64,000 nucleotides of DNA, taken from contig JACGZH010000003.1 in assembly GCA_014706385.1 (NCBI GenBank), positions 1,629,501 to 1,693,500 on the forward strand, read 5' to 3'. Both the position numbers and the translations under genes were made by a program. Shown one piece after another: positions 1 through 11,200 of the stretch. The DNA is from Phaffia rhodozyma. Lineage: Eukaryota > Basidiomycota > Tremellomycetes > Cystofilobasidiales > Mrakiaceae. The number at the start of each line of letters is the position of its first letter. Position 1 is the stretch's first letter. The notes beneath the pieces were generated by a model, which ran no database searches, was not told the DNA's origin, and worked only from the letters and a program-made list of their open reading frames with translations.

Positions 1-158
1 AACTAAAACAACCGAATCGGGTTTTAGCGATTTTCTGATCGAATCTGTTATAACAGGAAATTCGTTCCGACATGAATCTTTTCTCTTCCTTTTTCCCATC
101 ACATACACTCTTCGATTCATCGTTCACACCAAGTAACACATATACAAATATATTTATC

Positions 159-562
159 ATGGCCGACCCTTCTGGAACCGCAGCGTGAGTTATTCTTCTC
201 TATCTCAGCACACAACTGCTTCCATCAGCTAACTCTCTCTCCGTCTTGGCACGTATCATCAGTACAACTGAGAGTGGAGTCACTGGAACTTCCGCTACCC
301 AAGGACTTGGAGGAGGAACAACTTCTACTTCTGGAGGAGATTTCTTGGATAAAGGTGTTGATTATGCTGCCACCAAATCTGGACACACCCAGTCCCACGG
401 TACCGTCGAGAAGATCTCTGATGGTATTAGGTCTGGTTTCAAGAAGATGACCGGCAAGGATGGTATGTCTTGAATCTAAACAAATTATGCATCTGATCGC
501 TCACTAGCTAACTCTTGTCTCTTTTTCGTTCAGTCCCTATTGCTGATAAGACTTACCAATAG
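159..562 (+). CDS. small conserved fungal protein, 84 aa, function unknown
   Basis: Exons 159-184, 263-462 and 534-562 join in phase to an 84-residue protein starting MADPSGTAA and ending ADKTYQ. The N-terminal third is a Thr/Ser/Gly-rich stretch that looks disordered. The C-terminal half (from DFLDKGVDYAATKSGH to SGFKKMTGKDVPIADK) is amphipathic and charged, and resembles small fungal proteins of unknown function that share the ISDGxRxxFxKMTGK pattern; I recall that pattern only generally and name no family. The ATG at 159 is chosen because it lies before a clean GTGAGT donor and gives a short acidic start. There is no signal peptide or membrane segment. The splice sites are canonical and the second intron has a CTAAC branch motif. 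A 33-T tract follows the stop codon in the presumed 3' UTR. Existence of the gene is likely; function is unknown. Confidence 0.75.
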
Positions 563-605
563 AACCCTCCATTCCGGATTACTACATCTAGAACGCTTTT
601 ATATG

Positions 606-609
<4 letters not shown>

Positions 610-642
<33 letters not shown>
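610..642. repeat. homopolymer T tract, 33 T
   Basis: An uninterrupted run of 33 T lies about 50 bp after the stop codon of the 84-aa gene. It is probably in the 3' UTR or terminator. Runs this long are prone to length error in sequencing and to slippage. Confidence 0.95.
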
Positions 643-643
<1 letters not shown>

Positions 644-1112
644 GTAATGTCTTTATAAACGATCTGTATCCCATGTCAAGAACTTGATTTCGTTTCAACA
701 TCCGAATGGAATAAAGAAGAAAGACCATTATGTTTGATCGTATGATCCGCGATCATCTCTTCCCATAGAATAAGAGGTCAAGCCTTACGTAACATCTTAC
801 TCAAGGATCCTAGACAATTATCATATCCACATCTTCATCTGAGCGGGTGCCAGCGAGGAAACCTCTGATCCAGTCTTTGCAAAACAAAGGCTCGACCGTT
901 AAGTCGGTTGTGTTGAATAACATCATTCTTGTTTCACGTATGTGTTTTAAATTACTAAGAGAGGGAAGAAAAAATAGGGCAAAAATGATATTGGATGGGA
1001 AGAAATGACAGGAGGGAGAAAAATAGAGACGAGAAAGAGGAGAGATGGGCGTGATTGCCTATGCCGGGTGTCAATGCCAGTGTTTAAGTATGGAGATTCA
1101 ACAAGAAAATGG

Positions 1113-1130
1113 GATGATGATGATGATGAT
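1113..1130. repeat. (GAT)6 microsatellite
   Basis: Six perfect GAT units lie in the non-coding sequence just beyond the stop codon of the serine-rich gene (which is read on the minus strand). Confidence 0.9.
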
Positions 1131-1182
1131 GCAAAAGTGAAAAACCAAAACCTGCAAAGAAGAAAGAGACAACTCTCCTAGA

Positions 1183-3158
1183 TCAATCCCTTCTCCTAGC
1201 GGACCTCTTCTTCTCCCTCTCTTCATTCTCCTCCACACCTTCCATCGATCCAACGTCTCTTCCGACACCAACAGCCTTGACTGGCCGTCTTGAGCCCTTT
1301 CTCCTTCCTCCGCCTACGGAACCCGTGCTGGCTATGGTTGTCGTGATATCTCCTACATCGTCCATCCCTCCACTACCTGCACTCGCACTCGCCCCACTCG
1401 TCCCTACCACCATCGGCCCAGCACCAGTGGCAGCCATCATAGCCGCATATCGTCTCTTCGACCCTGTGGGTTCTCGCTCTCCGGTTGATCCCCCATTTCC
1501 GCCCGCGCCCACGCCTACTTGATGTGGGATAGATACTCCGCTGAAAATACCATTGGCTGTGGGTCCACTCATGCTCACGATCCCAGCTGGAGGGCTATCG
1601 ACTGTAGAAGACAGTGCTTCAGAAAATGGGTCGGATGGTAGGCCAAACGTGAAACTCGGTTTCGACGGAGGAAATAAAATCGGGCTCGCCGCTTTTGGTG
1701 AAGGAAACGAGCTTGATTGAGCATCCGTCAATGTTGACTCTGGAGCGAATGCCGTTGTCGTTGTTGATGATTGTGGAGCCGGCGGGAAATTAGCAGGGGT
1801 CGTTGATCTGGAAGACAGTGACAGTGACGTCGGTCGAGGAGCGAGAGGGGAAGAATGGACCATGGGGTTCAGCGATGCTGATGGAGCGGAGTTGGTATCG
1901 ACGGTGATAGATGATGCTTGACGTTGCTTAGGAGGAAAAACAGGTGACAAAGATGAAGAAGAGATAAAGGAAGGTGATGACGACTGTGGCAGAGGTTTGT
2001 TTTGCAGTGTCTGGAACGGGGGGTGAGTGGAAGAAGTAGAGGGTGTTTCTTCAGATGGACGGACGGAGGATGGTCGAGTCGGAGGAGGGACAGAGAAAGA
2101 TGTCCGATCAGCCAAGTTACTGGTCGACAACATAGGCCTGTCTGTTTTCCCGGCGGATAGCCGAGAGGCCGGCAGAAAGTTCGATTGTTGTTCAGATCGA
2201 GCAGGAGCGACAGAATTGCAGAAGGCTGACGAGGAGGATGAAGAAGAGGCGATAGGTTGGTCGCCTGCCGATCCGGTCGAAGAAGAACCATCGGATGTGT
2301 TTACAGGACCACTAGCTGGATTAGTAAGCGGTACAGGCCTCATGTTGATTGGAGCAGAACCGGTCCGTTTCATTGAGGACGAAGCGATCAATTGAGTGAA
2401 TCGATTGTTGGCGCTACCCGAAGACCCACTGGGCGCACCGTTTGGATGAGATCCTGACTTCGACATGACGCCAGGTCCCTGGCTTCCCATTCTGTCCCCA
2501 AACGTTTCCCTAGGTTTATTGGACGAATTGTATGCCGACCCGGCTGCTGCTGCTCCGTCCCCAATATCATCCTCATTGACGCCGTCCTGGTCTTCTTCCT
2601 CTAACCGGATTGTTTCCTGCCTTGCTTCCACCCAATCCATTATTCGACCGATTGTCATCTCGGGTCCACCACCACCGAGAGCACCATCGTTGGCTGGGTG
2701 AGAGGCTGACAAGCCATGTTGAATCATCTGAAGAACGTCGGCGAGGCATGTGGAGTAACCTGCAGAGTATGCACGCTGTCAAGTTTGTTGATGAAAGAGC
2801 AGGCAGATGGGAAGAAGTGTAAGTGTGAGGGTTAAAATCAAAATGGAAGGCCTCGAGCATAAGCTCAGAGCGTACTAGAGCCGAACACAAACCTTTGAGG
2901 TTGACAGCGAAGATTTATACAACAGACTGATGCTCAAAGCGGCGGCTGTTCATGAGTCGAAATTGAATCAATCGACATGAATCATAGTCGAGCAAAAATG
3001 TCAATTCAACCACATTCATTGCATTAGGAGAAGAACTCATTGACTGAATTCAGCTATGGAGAAACCAGCGTACCCCTAAACTTTTCCATCAGATCCTTCT
3101 CGGCCCTTGTGAGCTTTGTGGACGTCTGAAGAGACGATGCCAATGAGGAGAGGTCCAT
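1183..3158 (-). CDS. serine/proline-rich protein with conserved N-terminal helical region, 576 aa
   Basis: Exons 3158-3074, 2945-2893 and 2775-1183 join in phase. Residues 1-75 are unlike the rest: they predict helices (LTRAEKDLMEKFRAAALSI, then AYSAGYSTCLADVLQMIQHG) and a short acidic helix around MDWVEARQETIRLEEE. This part looks like a folded, conserved domain. Residues after about 110 are a long low-complexity Ser/Pro/Thr/Gly region, presumably disordered. A basic tail (KRRYAAM, then GGRRKGSRRPVK and EKKRSARRRD) may bind nucleic acid or act as a nuclear localisation signal. Long antisense open frames here are composition artefacts. I recall similar N-terminal segments in basidiomycete hypothetical proteins but cannot name a family. 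The upstream exons are chosen because they extend the N-terminal helix without stops. Confidence 0.75.
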
Positions 3159-4459
3159 ATTTGTGTCCTCTATTTATCGGAAGAAAGGGTGAAATCAGAA
3201 GCAAACAAGAGCTGTATATGAATCCTATGCTTCAGTGCAGACGTTGGGAGTAGTGTCGAACGATTGATAGCCAAGTGGCTATGAGAATGAATGTGGTAGA
3301 GTTGATGAGAGAGAAGAACAAAGATAGCAGAATGGAGAGAAAGTGTTCAAAAGGAGTTGACAGGGGTTTTTCGAGAAGGCGTAACGAACGTAACCAGGAG
3401 ACTCGCTCGAATGATGACCAACATCTCTCACACTTGATCCACCTGGTCGTAGGATATTATATATCGGCAGACAAAGTGAACCAGAAGAGGGAGTGGGAAG
3501 ATCATACATGGCATAGAACAAATCGCAGATCAAGCTGATACAGAAAGACGACCAAGGAGAAGTGGGCTGAAGAAGAATTCTGATGTAAATGATAGCTTCC
3601 ATCGACGACGTTCGGAAGTCTCTATGAAGGCACGACTATCTATTCCTTTCTCGTGCTCTAACAACGACTATCATGTATACCGATAGCCTTATGAAATCAG
3701 CGAGCATGGATACACACCATCTAACAGGCCGAGGCCGTTCTGAGATGGATCATATGAGGAGAGGAGTCTATCAGATAGGGTATCCGCGCTGGTACTTCTG
3801 GTCATCATGCTATCTCGCATCATCATTGCTTTACTTATAAGCAGACCAAGAATAAACATTCAGATGCTTCAGAACCCGACATGTGCTTTCTGGACACTGT
3901 TTGCGCGCTCGACCATCGCCTGGCTTCATCTGTGTGCGAAGCAATCATTTGAACCTGTCGTTATCAGTTATTCAAGTTTTTTTTTCAAGGACTTCGCTAC
4001 CCCTATCATCATCTTCTTTGTCACTCCTCCTCTATATTTTGTGAGCGTGTCTGTTTCAAGACCGATCCGATGTACACGCTTTGTCACAGATAGATCCAGA
4101 GCTGCTATGAAGCTTGACGGATGGTAGCTTGACGAATGAAGAACATCACGATACCGGACTTGGTTACAAACACGCATTATCGGTGCTTCCCGCCGATAAA
4201 CACCATTGACGTGCTTTCTCGTTTTTCACTTGCCGAAGATATATCAACGCACTTATCGTTCAATTGAGTTATCTATCTTCTTCTTTTGGTTTTCTTCACT
4301 TTTCTCCTACTCTCATCCTCACTCTCATCCTCACTCATATCTTAAATCACAAACACATACATCCGGGGGTGTATGCTCACTAGATCAGTTCAATCGTTCT
4401 TTATCAATCGCTCACATTATCTTCAAACGCGCGTCTTTCATAGATCGTCAAACGCACTA
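3159..4459. other. 1.3-kb divergent intergenic region
   Basis: The stretch separates the start codons of the serine-rich gene (-) and the kynurenine aminotransferase gene (+), so it should hold both promoters. Short open frames occur (for example around 3275-3602 and 3807-4127) but show no domain, no consistent splice structure and no convincing composition. A C/T-rich stretch with a duplicated CTCATCCTCACT unit near 4310-4340 precedes the aminotransferase start, as expected of a fungal core promoter/5' UTR. Confidence 0.6.
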
Positions 4460-6736
4460 ATGACTATGACAGCTGAAAACAAGGCGACTGAGGTCGAAGT
4501 CAAGAACCCAAGAATCAAAGTCTCTTCTTCTCTTAAAGCAGGAGGATGCGAGAAGTTGGATGTCTGGTCCATTTTCTCGTACGTGTTCTGTTCATTCTTC
4601 TGTAGACTCCCTACCATCATCTTTGCTCTCCCTTTTTTCTCGAATCGCTCAAGGATGGCTTGAAAGTTGCTTGAAAGCTTATCGACCTCGTTCGCTTATC
4701 AACCTCCCCGTTCTCTGCCTGATTCTCGCTTCTCTCATCGCAAATATATCAGTCCATCCCAGATGCCCAAAGATACGATCAACCTCGGCCAAGGGGTGAG
4801 CACCTTCTTGCTCAGATGCTATCAGCATTGCCTTCTGACATTTTGACCATTCTATCTCGTTATCAATTCGATGATCGAACAAAGTTCATGTCATGGGCCC
4901 CTCCCGACTTTCTCAAGAAAGCGGCCGAAGACATCGTCGAGAATGATGTGATGGCTCATCATTACTCTCCTGCTCGAGGTCGTCCATCCCTCAGACAGGC
5001 TATCTCCGACCATTACTCCTCTGATTTCCAGCGCCAGCTGAACCCTGAAACCGAAATCCTCGTCACCGCCGGCGCGAACGAAGGCATGTACGCCACGCTT
5101 CTCGCGTTTCTCAATCAAGGAGACGAAGTCATTTGCATCGAACCATTCTTTGACCAATATACCGCGAGCATCATCTTCAATGGAGGAAAACCGGTGTACG
5201 TGCCGTTGCACCCACCCAAAGAGCAAGCGAACGCTGAGTCTGGACCTGGTAAAGTCAGTCAAGGATCGGACTGGACCGTCGACTTTGATGAACTTCGGTA
5301 AGTTGTTATCGTCTCTCTCCTCTTGTGAGGTACTATCCCGAGTACTAAACAAGTTTTTTTAATCGAAACCAAATTATGTAGTGCGGCCATCACTCCGAAA
5401 ACGAAAGTCTTGATCATCAACACGCCCCACAACCCTGTCGGCAAGGTATTCACTAGGCAAGAGCTCGAGCAGTTTGGTGCGCTCGCTAAAGAATTCAACT
5501 TCCTGATCCTCTCGGACGAAGTAGTTCGTTCCTCTCGTTCTTTCTTGCTCGTTCCTCCTTCCTTAAAACAAGAGTGCTGACATCTTTTTTTCTTTTTTGT
5601 ATCATCTCACGCGCTTGAATAGTATGATTGTTTGACTTTCGATGAGAACGAGCATGTGAGGATAGCAAACTTGCCCGGAATGTGGGAACGAACTATCACT
5701 GTTGGATCAGCCGGAAGTAAGCTTGCCTCGTTCTCTCTTTGTCTTTTCGTACGGACCTTTTTATTCTTCAACGTCGGCTTACCAATTCTGATGGGACGTT
5801 CTATCAATGTGTTGTTTGATAAGAGTCCTTTGCTGCAACCGGTTGGAGAATTGGTAAGCACATCTTCTCGGATCTTTCGCTCAGCTTTGCATTGGTAGAG
5901 TCATTCTCTGATCGCTGTTGCCCTCTCTATTTATCAGGATGGTTGATCGGTCCGGAGCACTTGATTACACCGGCGTTGGCCGCTTCAACCCGAATTATCT
6001 TCTGCGTTAACGGACCTCTTCGTCTGTCTTCTCTTCTTTCCGATCTCTCGTGTATGCTGATTACCCTCGTCTGAACTTTCTCTTTCTCTTTGATATACAC
6101 AGAGGAAGCGACTGCCAAAGGTTTGGCTCTTGCAAAGACACACAGATTTTTCGAAACCCAACGGGCCGAATACGCCGCGAGGAGAAAAGTCCTTACCGAT
6201 ATCTTCGATCAGCTAGGTCTTCCGTACACTATGCCCCAAGGAGCGTACTTTATCTTGGTTGACCTTGGACGGTTCAAGTGGCCGGAGAATTATGTTTTCC
6301 CGGACTATCTCGAAGAGCGTGGTCGAGATTTCAAGTATGTTGCCTTCCTCTTCTGTCTGCTGTTCTATCGTCTCCTTGTCTTGTATGATTTCCGACCAAG
6401 CCAGAATTCATATGTGTGTTTTTCTTTTCTTTCTCATTTACCCTTACAGAGTGTGTTGGTTCCTTGGTCAAGAACTAGGCGTTGTTGCCATCCCGCCTTC
6501 GGAGTTTTACACTCCGGATCATGTTCATATCGGAGAGCGTTTCGCTAGGTTCGCTTTCGTGAGTATTCTTTTCTAGTTCTTCGTGTCTTTTGCTTCTACT
6601 ATCTTTCCTCTTCTTCGCATACTGACACTGTTCCTGATCATGATGCTGTCTTTGTATTTAATAGTGCAAGGATATCGACACGCTCAAAGCTGCTGGAGTT
6701 CGACTTCAGAAGATCACCCAGTACCTTCACGATTGA
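4460..6736 (+). CDS. BNA3: kynurenine aminotransferase (PLP, fold type I), 445 aa
   Basis: Ten exons (4460-4578, 4753-4795, 4885-5297, 5382-5523, 5623-5716, 5824-5853, 5938-6021, 6103-6334, 6450-6558, 6665-6736) close in phase to 445 residues, the usual length of the family. Family members transaminate kynurenine to kynurenate, and often act as cysteine S-conjugate beta-lyases or glutamine transaminases. Visible marks are TINLGQG near the start, the substrate loop HHYSPARGRPSLRQAI, NTPHNPVGKVF, the Asp-containing LILSDEVYDC that contacts the pyridine ring, and the PLP lysine in SAGKSFAATGWRIG at about residue 271. The 30-nt exon 6 carries the codons just after that lysine. An upstream in-frame Met pair (MTM) makes 4460 or 4466 possible starts. 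No clear mitochondrial presequence is seen. The alternative substrate (glutamine/phenylpyruvate) cannot be excluded. Confidence 0.93.
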
Positions 6737-6955
6737 GATAGATCACTAGCATCTGTGGTGTTACTAAACTTTCTTGAACATACAGTTCCCGTTTGAATTC
6801 TTATGATAAAATGTCGTACTATGATAACTGGCTTTGGCGTACTATTGCTGTAGACTCTGATGTCGATACAGAAGGGAAGTGGATAATAACCAAGATGAAC
6901 AGAAGCAAAGATGGATCGACAGATAGCGGATTTATAACTGTACTGAAAAGATACT

Positions 6956-7731
6956 CTAAGCTGTCCGGTCGGCTGCCAGCAATTGCTCCAGCCATCTGGC
7001 TTCTTTCTCCATGTCTTCCAAACTTCTCGGAGGTCGATTTTCATCGGCGTCCACTTTGATACTACCCGCCTTCTTCCTTGGCCGATCTTCTCCATTGGAG
7101 CGGGCTAGAGATTGATGGTCGTCCAGGAGGTTATCTTCTGCTAGTTCTAGCACGGGATATACCTCGTCATTCTCCCCGTTGAAATCCGTTGGCTTCCGGG
7201 GCAACACGTGTACGTGTACGTGTGGAACGGATTGACCTGCTGCTGGACCATCTCTGTTATTCGCCGTGTCGATTTCATCGTATAAAGAGAAAGAAAAGAA
7301 AAGAAAAAGAAGAGACAGGGAATTAGACGATCAATCTCCAAGTACGTGCGCGCGAGAAAGAAGTACACGGAGACATAGCAGTACATACTGGGTGGAGATT
7401 GTCAGTGCTTCTCCTCCATAAGCGCGTTCAATCACGGTCCCGATCTTTTGAACGGCCAGATAGAGATCGGCAATCTCCTCGGCCGATAGATCAGCCACTC
7501 GAGGAACTACTCTGAGAGGACAAATCAGAACGTCTAGGTAGAACGATGGGAAGCATCGGTAAGTTATTGTGAATCAGATGACACAATCGCAACAAGAGCA
7601 GCCAAAGGGTCGTATATAGTCGACTTACGGCCAGGCAAGATTGGCTTCAGGTTGACCAAACCAAAAGAAAGTTTCGATCGGTAAAACACCTGTGAGGTTA
7701 CCTGTATTAGATAGAATTGATTGTTATCCAT
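6956..7731 (-). CDS. HNT2: HIT-family nucleotide hydrolase, FHIT/HNT2 type
   Basis: The firm exons are 7701-7629, 7533-7389 and 7253-6956. They read VTSQVFYRSKLSFGL, then the GHVLICPLRVV core, then DGPAAGQ and the HIT triad HVHVHV followed by LPRK. That matches bis(5'-adenosyl)-triphosphatases of the FHIT group, which split dinucleoside polyphosphates such as Ap3A. The C-terminal tail is charged and lower in conservation. The N-terminus is uncertain. An in-frame ATG at 7731 gives a 181-aa protein with no extra intron. However, a frame starting at 7890 encodes IFFSTFK, which looks like the true beta-strand before VTSQ, and I could not join it with a GT-AG intron in the right frame. The gene converges with the aminotransferase and diverges from SEC7. 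Confidence 0.85.
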
Positions 7732-8247
7732 ACGATGGCGAATATGAAAGATAAAGAAGGAGATAGATACTAGGTTAGTCCGGATGAACTAACAACGAAT
7801 TAGAAAAGACGTGCCGAAAGATGAAGAGCTCAACTTGAAGGTAGAAAAGAAAATGTCTGAAACCGGCGACATAGGTTCTGTAGTTTCCATGCAAGGATGT
7901 GTGCGTGTATCAACGAGAGAAGGAGCCTTAAGCTGATCGTTCCCTATCCGATGTATCTGAGTATGTTTGTATGGTCAAAGAGATGGAGAGACGACGGAGA
8001 GAAAGGAAGAGTCGGGAGTGACCCGGCTGAGGCTGAGATGAGTCTGTGTAGACTTGGTATGAGCCTCACATCAGCCTCGGACTGAAATACCCGACGGAGA
8101 CTTCTATCTCCATCAAACAGCATACGTCCATCCCGTCCCCTTCTCATCCATAGTCCTCGTCCTCTCTCCTTTCTCTTCCCTTCTTGTTCCCTCTCTTCTG
8201 ATTCATACTCTGTACTAGACGCACAGTCATACAGAATCAAGATACCC

Positions 8248-11200
8248 ATGTCTAGCTCTCAAGATAAGGAGGAGCCTATGGACGACGTTCCCCTCGGAGA
8301 CGTGAGATTGGCCGGGGAAGAAACGCCTGGTACACCCGTTAAGGATGATGTTCGAGCGATGGCACATTCTTCGTCTCTCGATTCAGCCATCACTCAATCT
8401 AACGAATCAACATCTATAGACACTTCGGAACCTGCCGAAACACCCAAATCGAGTGAGGTGAACCAACTGGAGAACCCTGTTGAACAACTTTCATCTGAAT
8501 CAGTCGAGATCAAAGACAACATAGATGCGATGGACCCGATAGTCTTGAACGCCAAGGACGCGCCTTCAAAGGAATCGTCTGTTTCGACAACCTTTTCAAA
8601 AGCTCCTTTGCCTCCTTCTCCCTCTACTTCCGTTCCTCCGTCTCCTCCATCAAAATCATCGGTCACTCACGCAAACGGTTCATCTAAAGAGACAACGCCT
8701 GTGGCTGCGCCCACGCCCAAACCGCTCTCGGCCGTTCAAAATCAAGAATCAACCCCCCCGACCCCATCTCGAACCCCACAGATCTCTCATCGAAGCTCAG
8801 TTTCTTCAATGCATTCCCAAAAGAGCTCTCTTTCAACCTTGCCATCAACCTCGCTCTCTTCGATCCATCTGCTCTCCGCCATGTCGACCATGGCCGCCTC
8901 TAAGGACGCCAAGCGATCTCAACCCCTTCAGAAAGCACTGGCAACAGCACTGGATGCCATCAAGAAGAGTGGCGAGTCAGGAGGAGCAGTACCGGTTGAA
9001 CAAAGCGTCATCTTAGAGCCTCTCAGGCTGGCTTGTGAGACTAAGAGCGCGATGCTGCAGAGTACTGCATTGGATTGTATCTCCAAGTTGGTTTCTCATG
9101 GCTTCTTCCATGGGGAGAAAGATGATGGAGATGTCGAGCAGGATGAGTCAAGTGACAAGTCCGAGTTACCTACTTCAGCTTCTGCGTCTCCTGCGATTCA
9201 CTTGGCTGACGAGCTGACGTTAATCATCACGTCGACCTACACTGAGTCCACCCCTGACACGGTAGCCCTCCAGATCGTCAAATCTCTCTTAGCGCTCGTC
9301 CTGTCCTCATCGGTACCTGTTCATCACTCATCACTGCTGAAAGCCGTCAGAACGGTGTACAACATCTTCCTCCTGTCATCTGATCCAATCAATCAGATGG
9401 TCGCCCAGGGAGGCCTTACTCAGATGGTTCACCACGTTTTTGGAAGGATCAAGATTCCTACGGCACCACCAGCTTCGTGGGTGTCCAACGGAGGTTCTAC
9501 TGGAAGAAGCACACCCGGTCTAGGCCTCTCCAGTACCGGGTCGAGGCGGAAATTGGATCAGCCGACCGTAGGGCTCGGTATATCAGAGTCTGGCGTAGAA
9601 GCGAAAGATAGCAAGATCGAGACCCCCCAGACATCTGTCGACGATACAAAGGAGACGAACGGAGACAAGGTCGTAACTTCGTCCCCAACTGTGGTCCAAG
9701 TCGAAGGAGGACTGAAGTCTCCTGCTGGGGAGACTCCTAAAATAACGTTGTTAGTAATCTCATCGCGTCGCGCTGCTTTTCTTCTACAGCCTTTTGGAAA
9801 TGAGTAAAATCGTGTGCTGATCACTTCTATCACCGGGTAATATAACTTAAGATCGACGTACTTTCCCTCCGATTCGACAGCTGATTTGGATTCGTCGGCG
9901 GCGGTGAACCATATTCTTAATTCAGCTGGTACCGCCACGCCCTCAGGCGAGCGACCTAGACTGAACTCTGCGTCTGCACCTCCTCAAGCGTCTGCTGACT
10001 CAAGAGGAGAGGGAGGGGGAGGAGAAGAAGGAGATGAGGATCCATTTCCGCTTACCCGACAGGAGAGGTTCATCAAGGATGCGTTTTTGATTTTCAGGGC
10101 GCTTTGCACATTGACAATGAAGCCATTAGAAAGAGAAGGGTAAATCTTGTTTCTTTTTCCTCTGCTCTAAACTTAATTGTAGCAAAGTCCATCGAACTAA
10201 ATGAGTACAACCTGCGTTTAATGCCGTATCAAATTCTCTCCAGGGACCTCAAAACTCATGGGATGCGATCCAAGCTTCTAGCCCTTCATCTGATCCTCAC
10301 GATCGTTCAGTCCCATTTGGCCCTCTTCGCTTCACCTTATGTCTTCATTCCTTCGTCCTCAGCGACTCGATCAACTTTCGTGCAGACCACCAAAAAGTAC
10401 CTCTGCTTGAGTCTCATCAGAAACGCTACGAGCTCAGTATCCCAAGTGTTTGAACTCTGTTCCGAAATCTTTTGGAACGTCCTGAAGGGATTGAGAGGAA
10501 AGATGAAGAAAGAGATCGAGGTCCTTTTGAACGAAATTTTCCTTTCCATTCTTCAGCTACCTACCTTCACACTCAAGCAAAAGTCCACTGTTCTTCATGT
10601 CTTCCTCCGGCTAGCCCAAGACCCACAGGCCCTTGTCGAGATCTACTTGAACTACGATTGCGACCGAATGGCCATCTTGAACGTATACGAGCAGCTCATG
10701 GAGATTATCGCCAAGATTGCCGGTACCCACTTCGCTCCGCCTTCTGCTAAAGAAAAGGAGCAAGAACTCAACGGTTCTAGTGTTGGAGGTGTCGGTCGAA
10801 ATGAAGGCGGTCGGACGCGTGGAACCGAGATGGGGCCGATCATCCCTCCCAGTCTCACAACGCATGCAATGAGCACCTCTGGTGGAACACCTTCATCATC
10901 ATATCAAGGCCACGGCCCGTCCGATTCGGTCTCTACTCTAAGTTCGGCCACTGGATCGACAGTGACTACGATGTCTTCGTGGGCGCATCTTCCGGCGGAG
11001 GTCAAGTTGAGAAGACAAGCTTTGGAATGCTTGGTAACTGTTCTGAGATCGTTAGTTCAATGGGGAACGAGTGCATCTATCACAAAGATAGTCGGGTCGG
11101 GTCTGACGGTTGAAGGCGAGAACGCAGGACGAGAGAGTGAGGACGGAGGGAGAGACGGAGGAGAAGCACTAGGAGGAAGGCAATTCTCATCACTGGGAGA

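Larger units (their letters stand above)
563..1182. other. convergent intergenic region, no gene seen
   Basis: This 620-bp stretch lies between two converging genes. It holds the 33-T tract, a (GAT)6 microsatellite at 1113-1130 and A/G-rich sequence. No reading frame with convincing coding character was found on either strand. Confidence 0.7.

Noticed and set aside
1277..2701. Long open frames on the plus strand opposite the serine-rich gene (for example 2027-2395)
   Set aside because: They mirror the Ser/Pro-rich codons of the minus-strand gene and have no domain or splice support.
3275..4177. Overlapping plus and minus open frames between the serine-rich gene and the aminotransferase
   Set aside because: They are about 70-110 codons without start context, domain or partner exons; the region is better read as two promoters.
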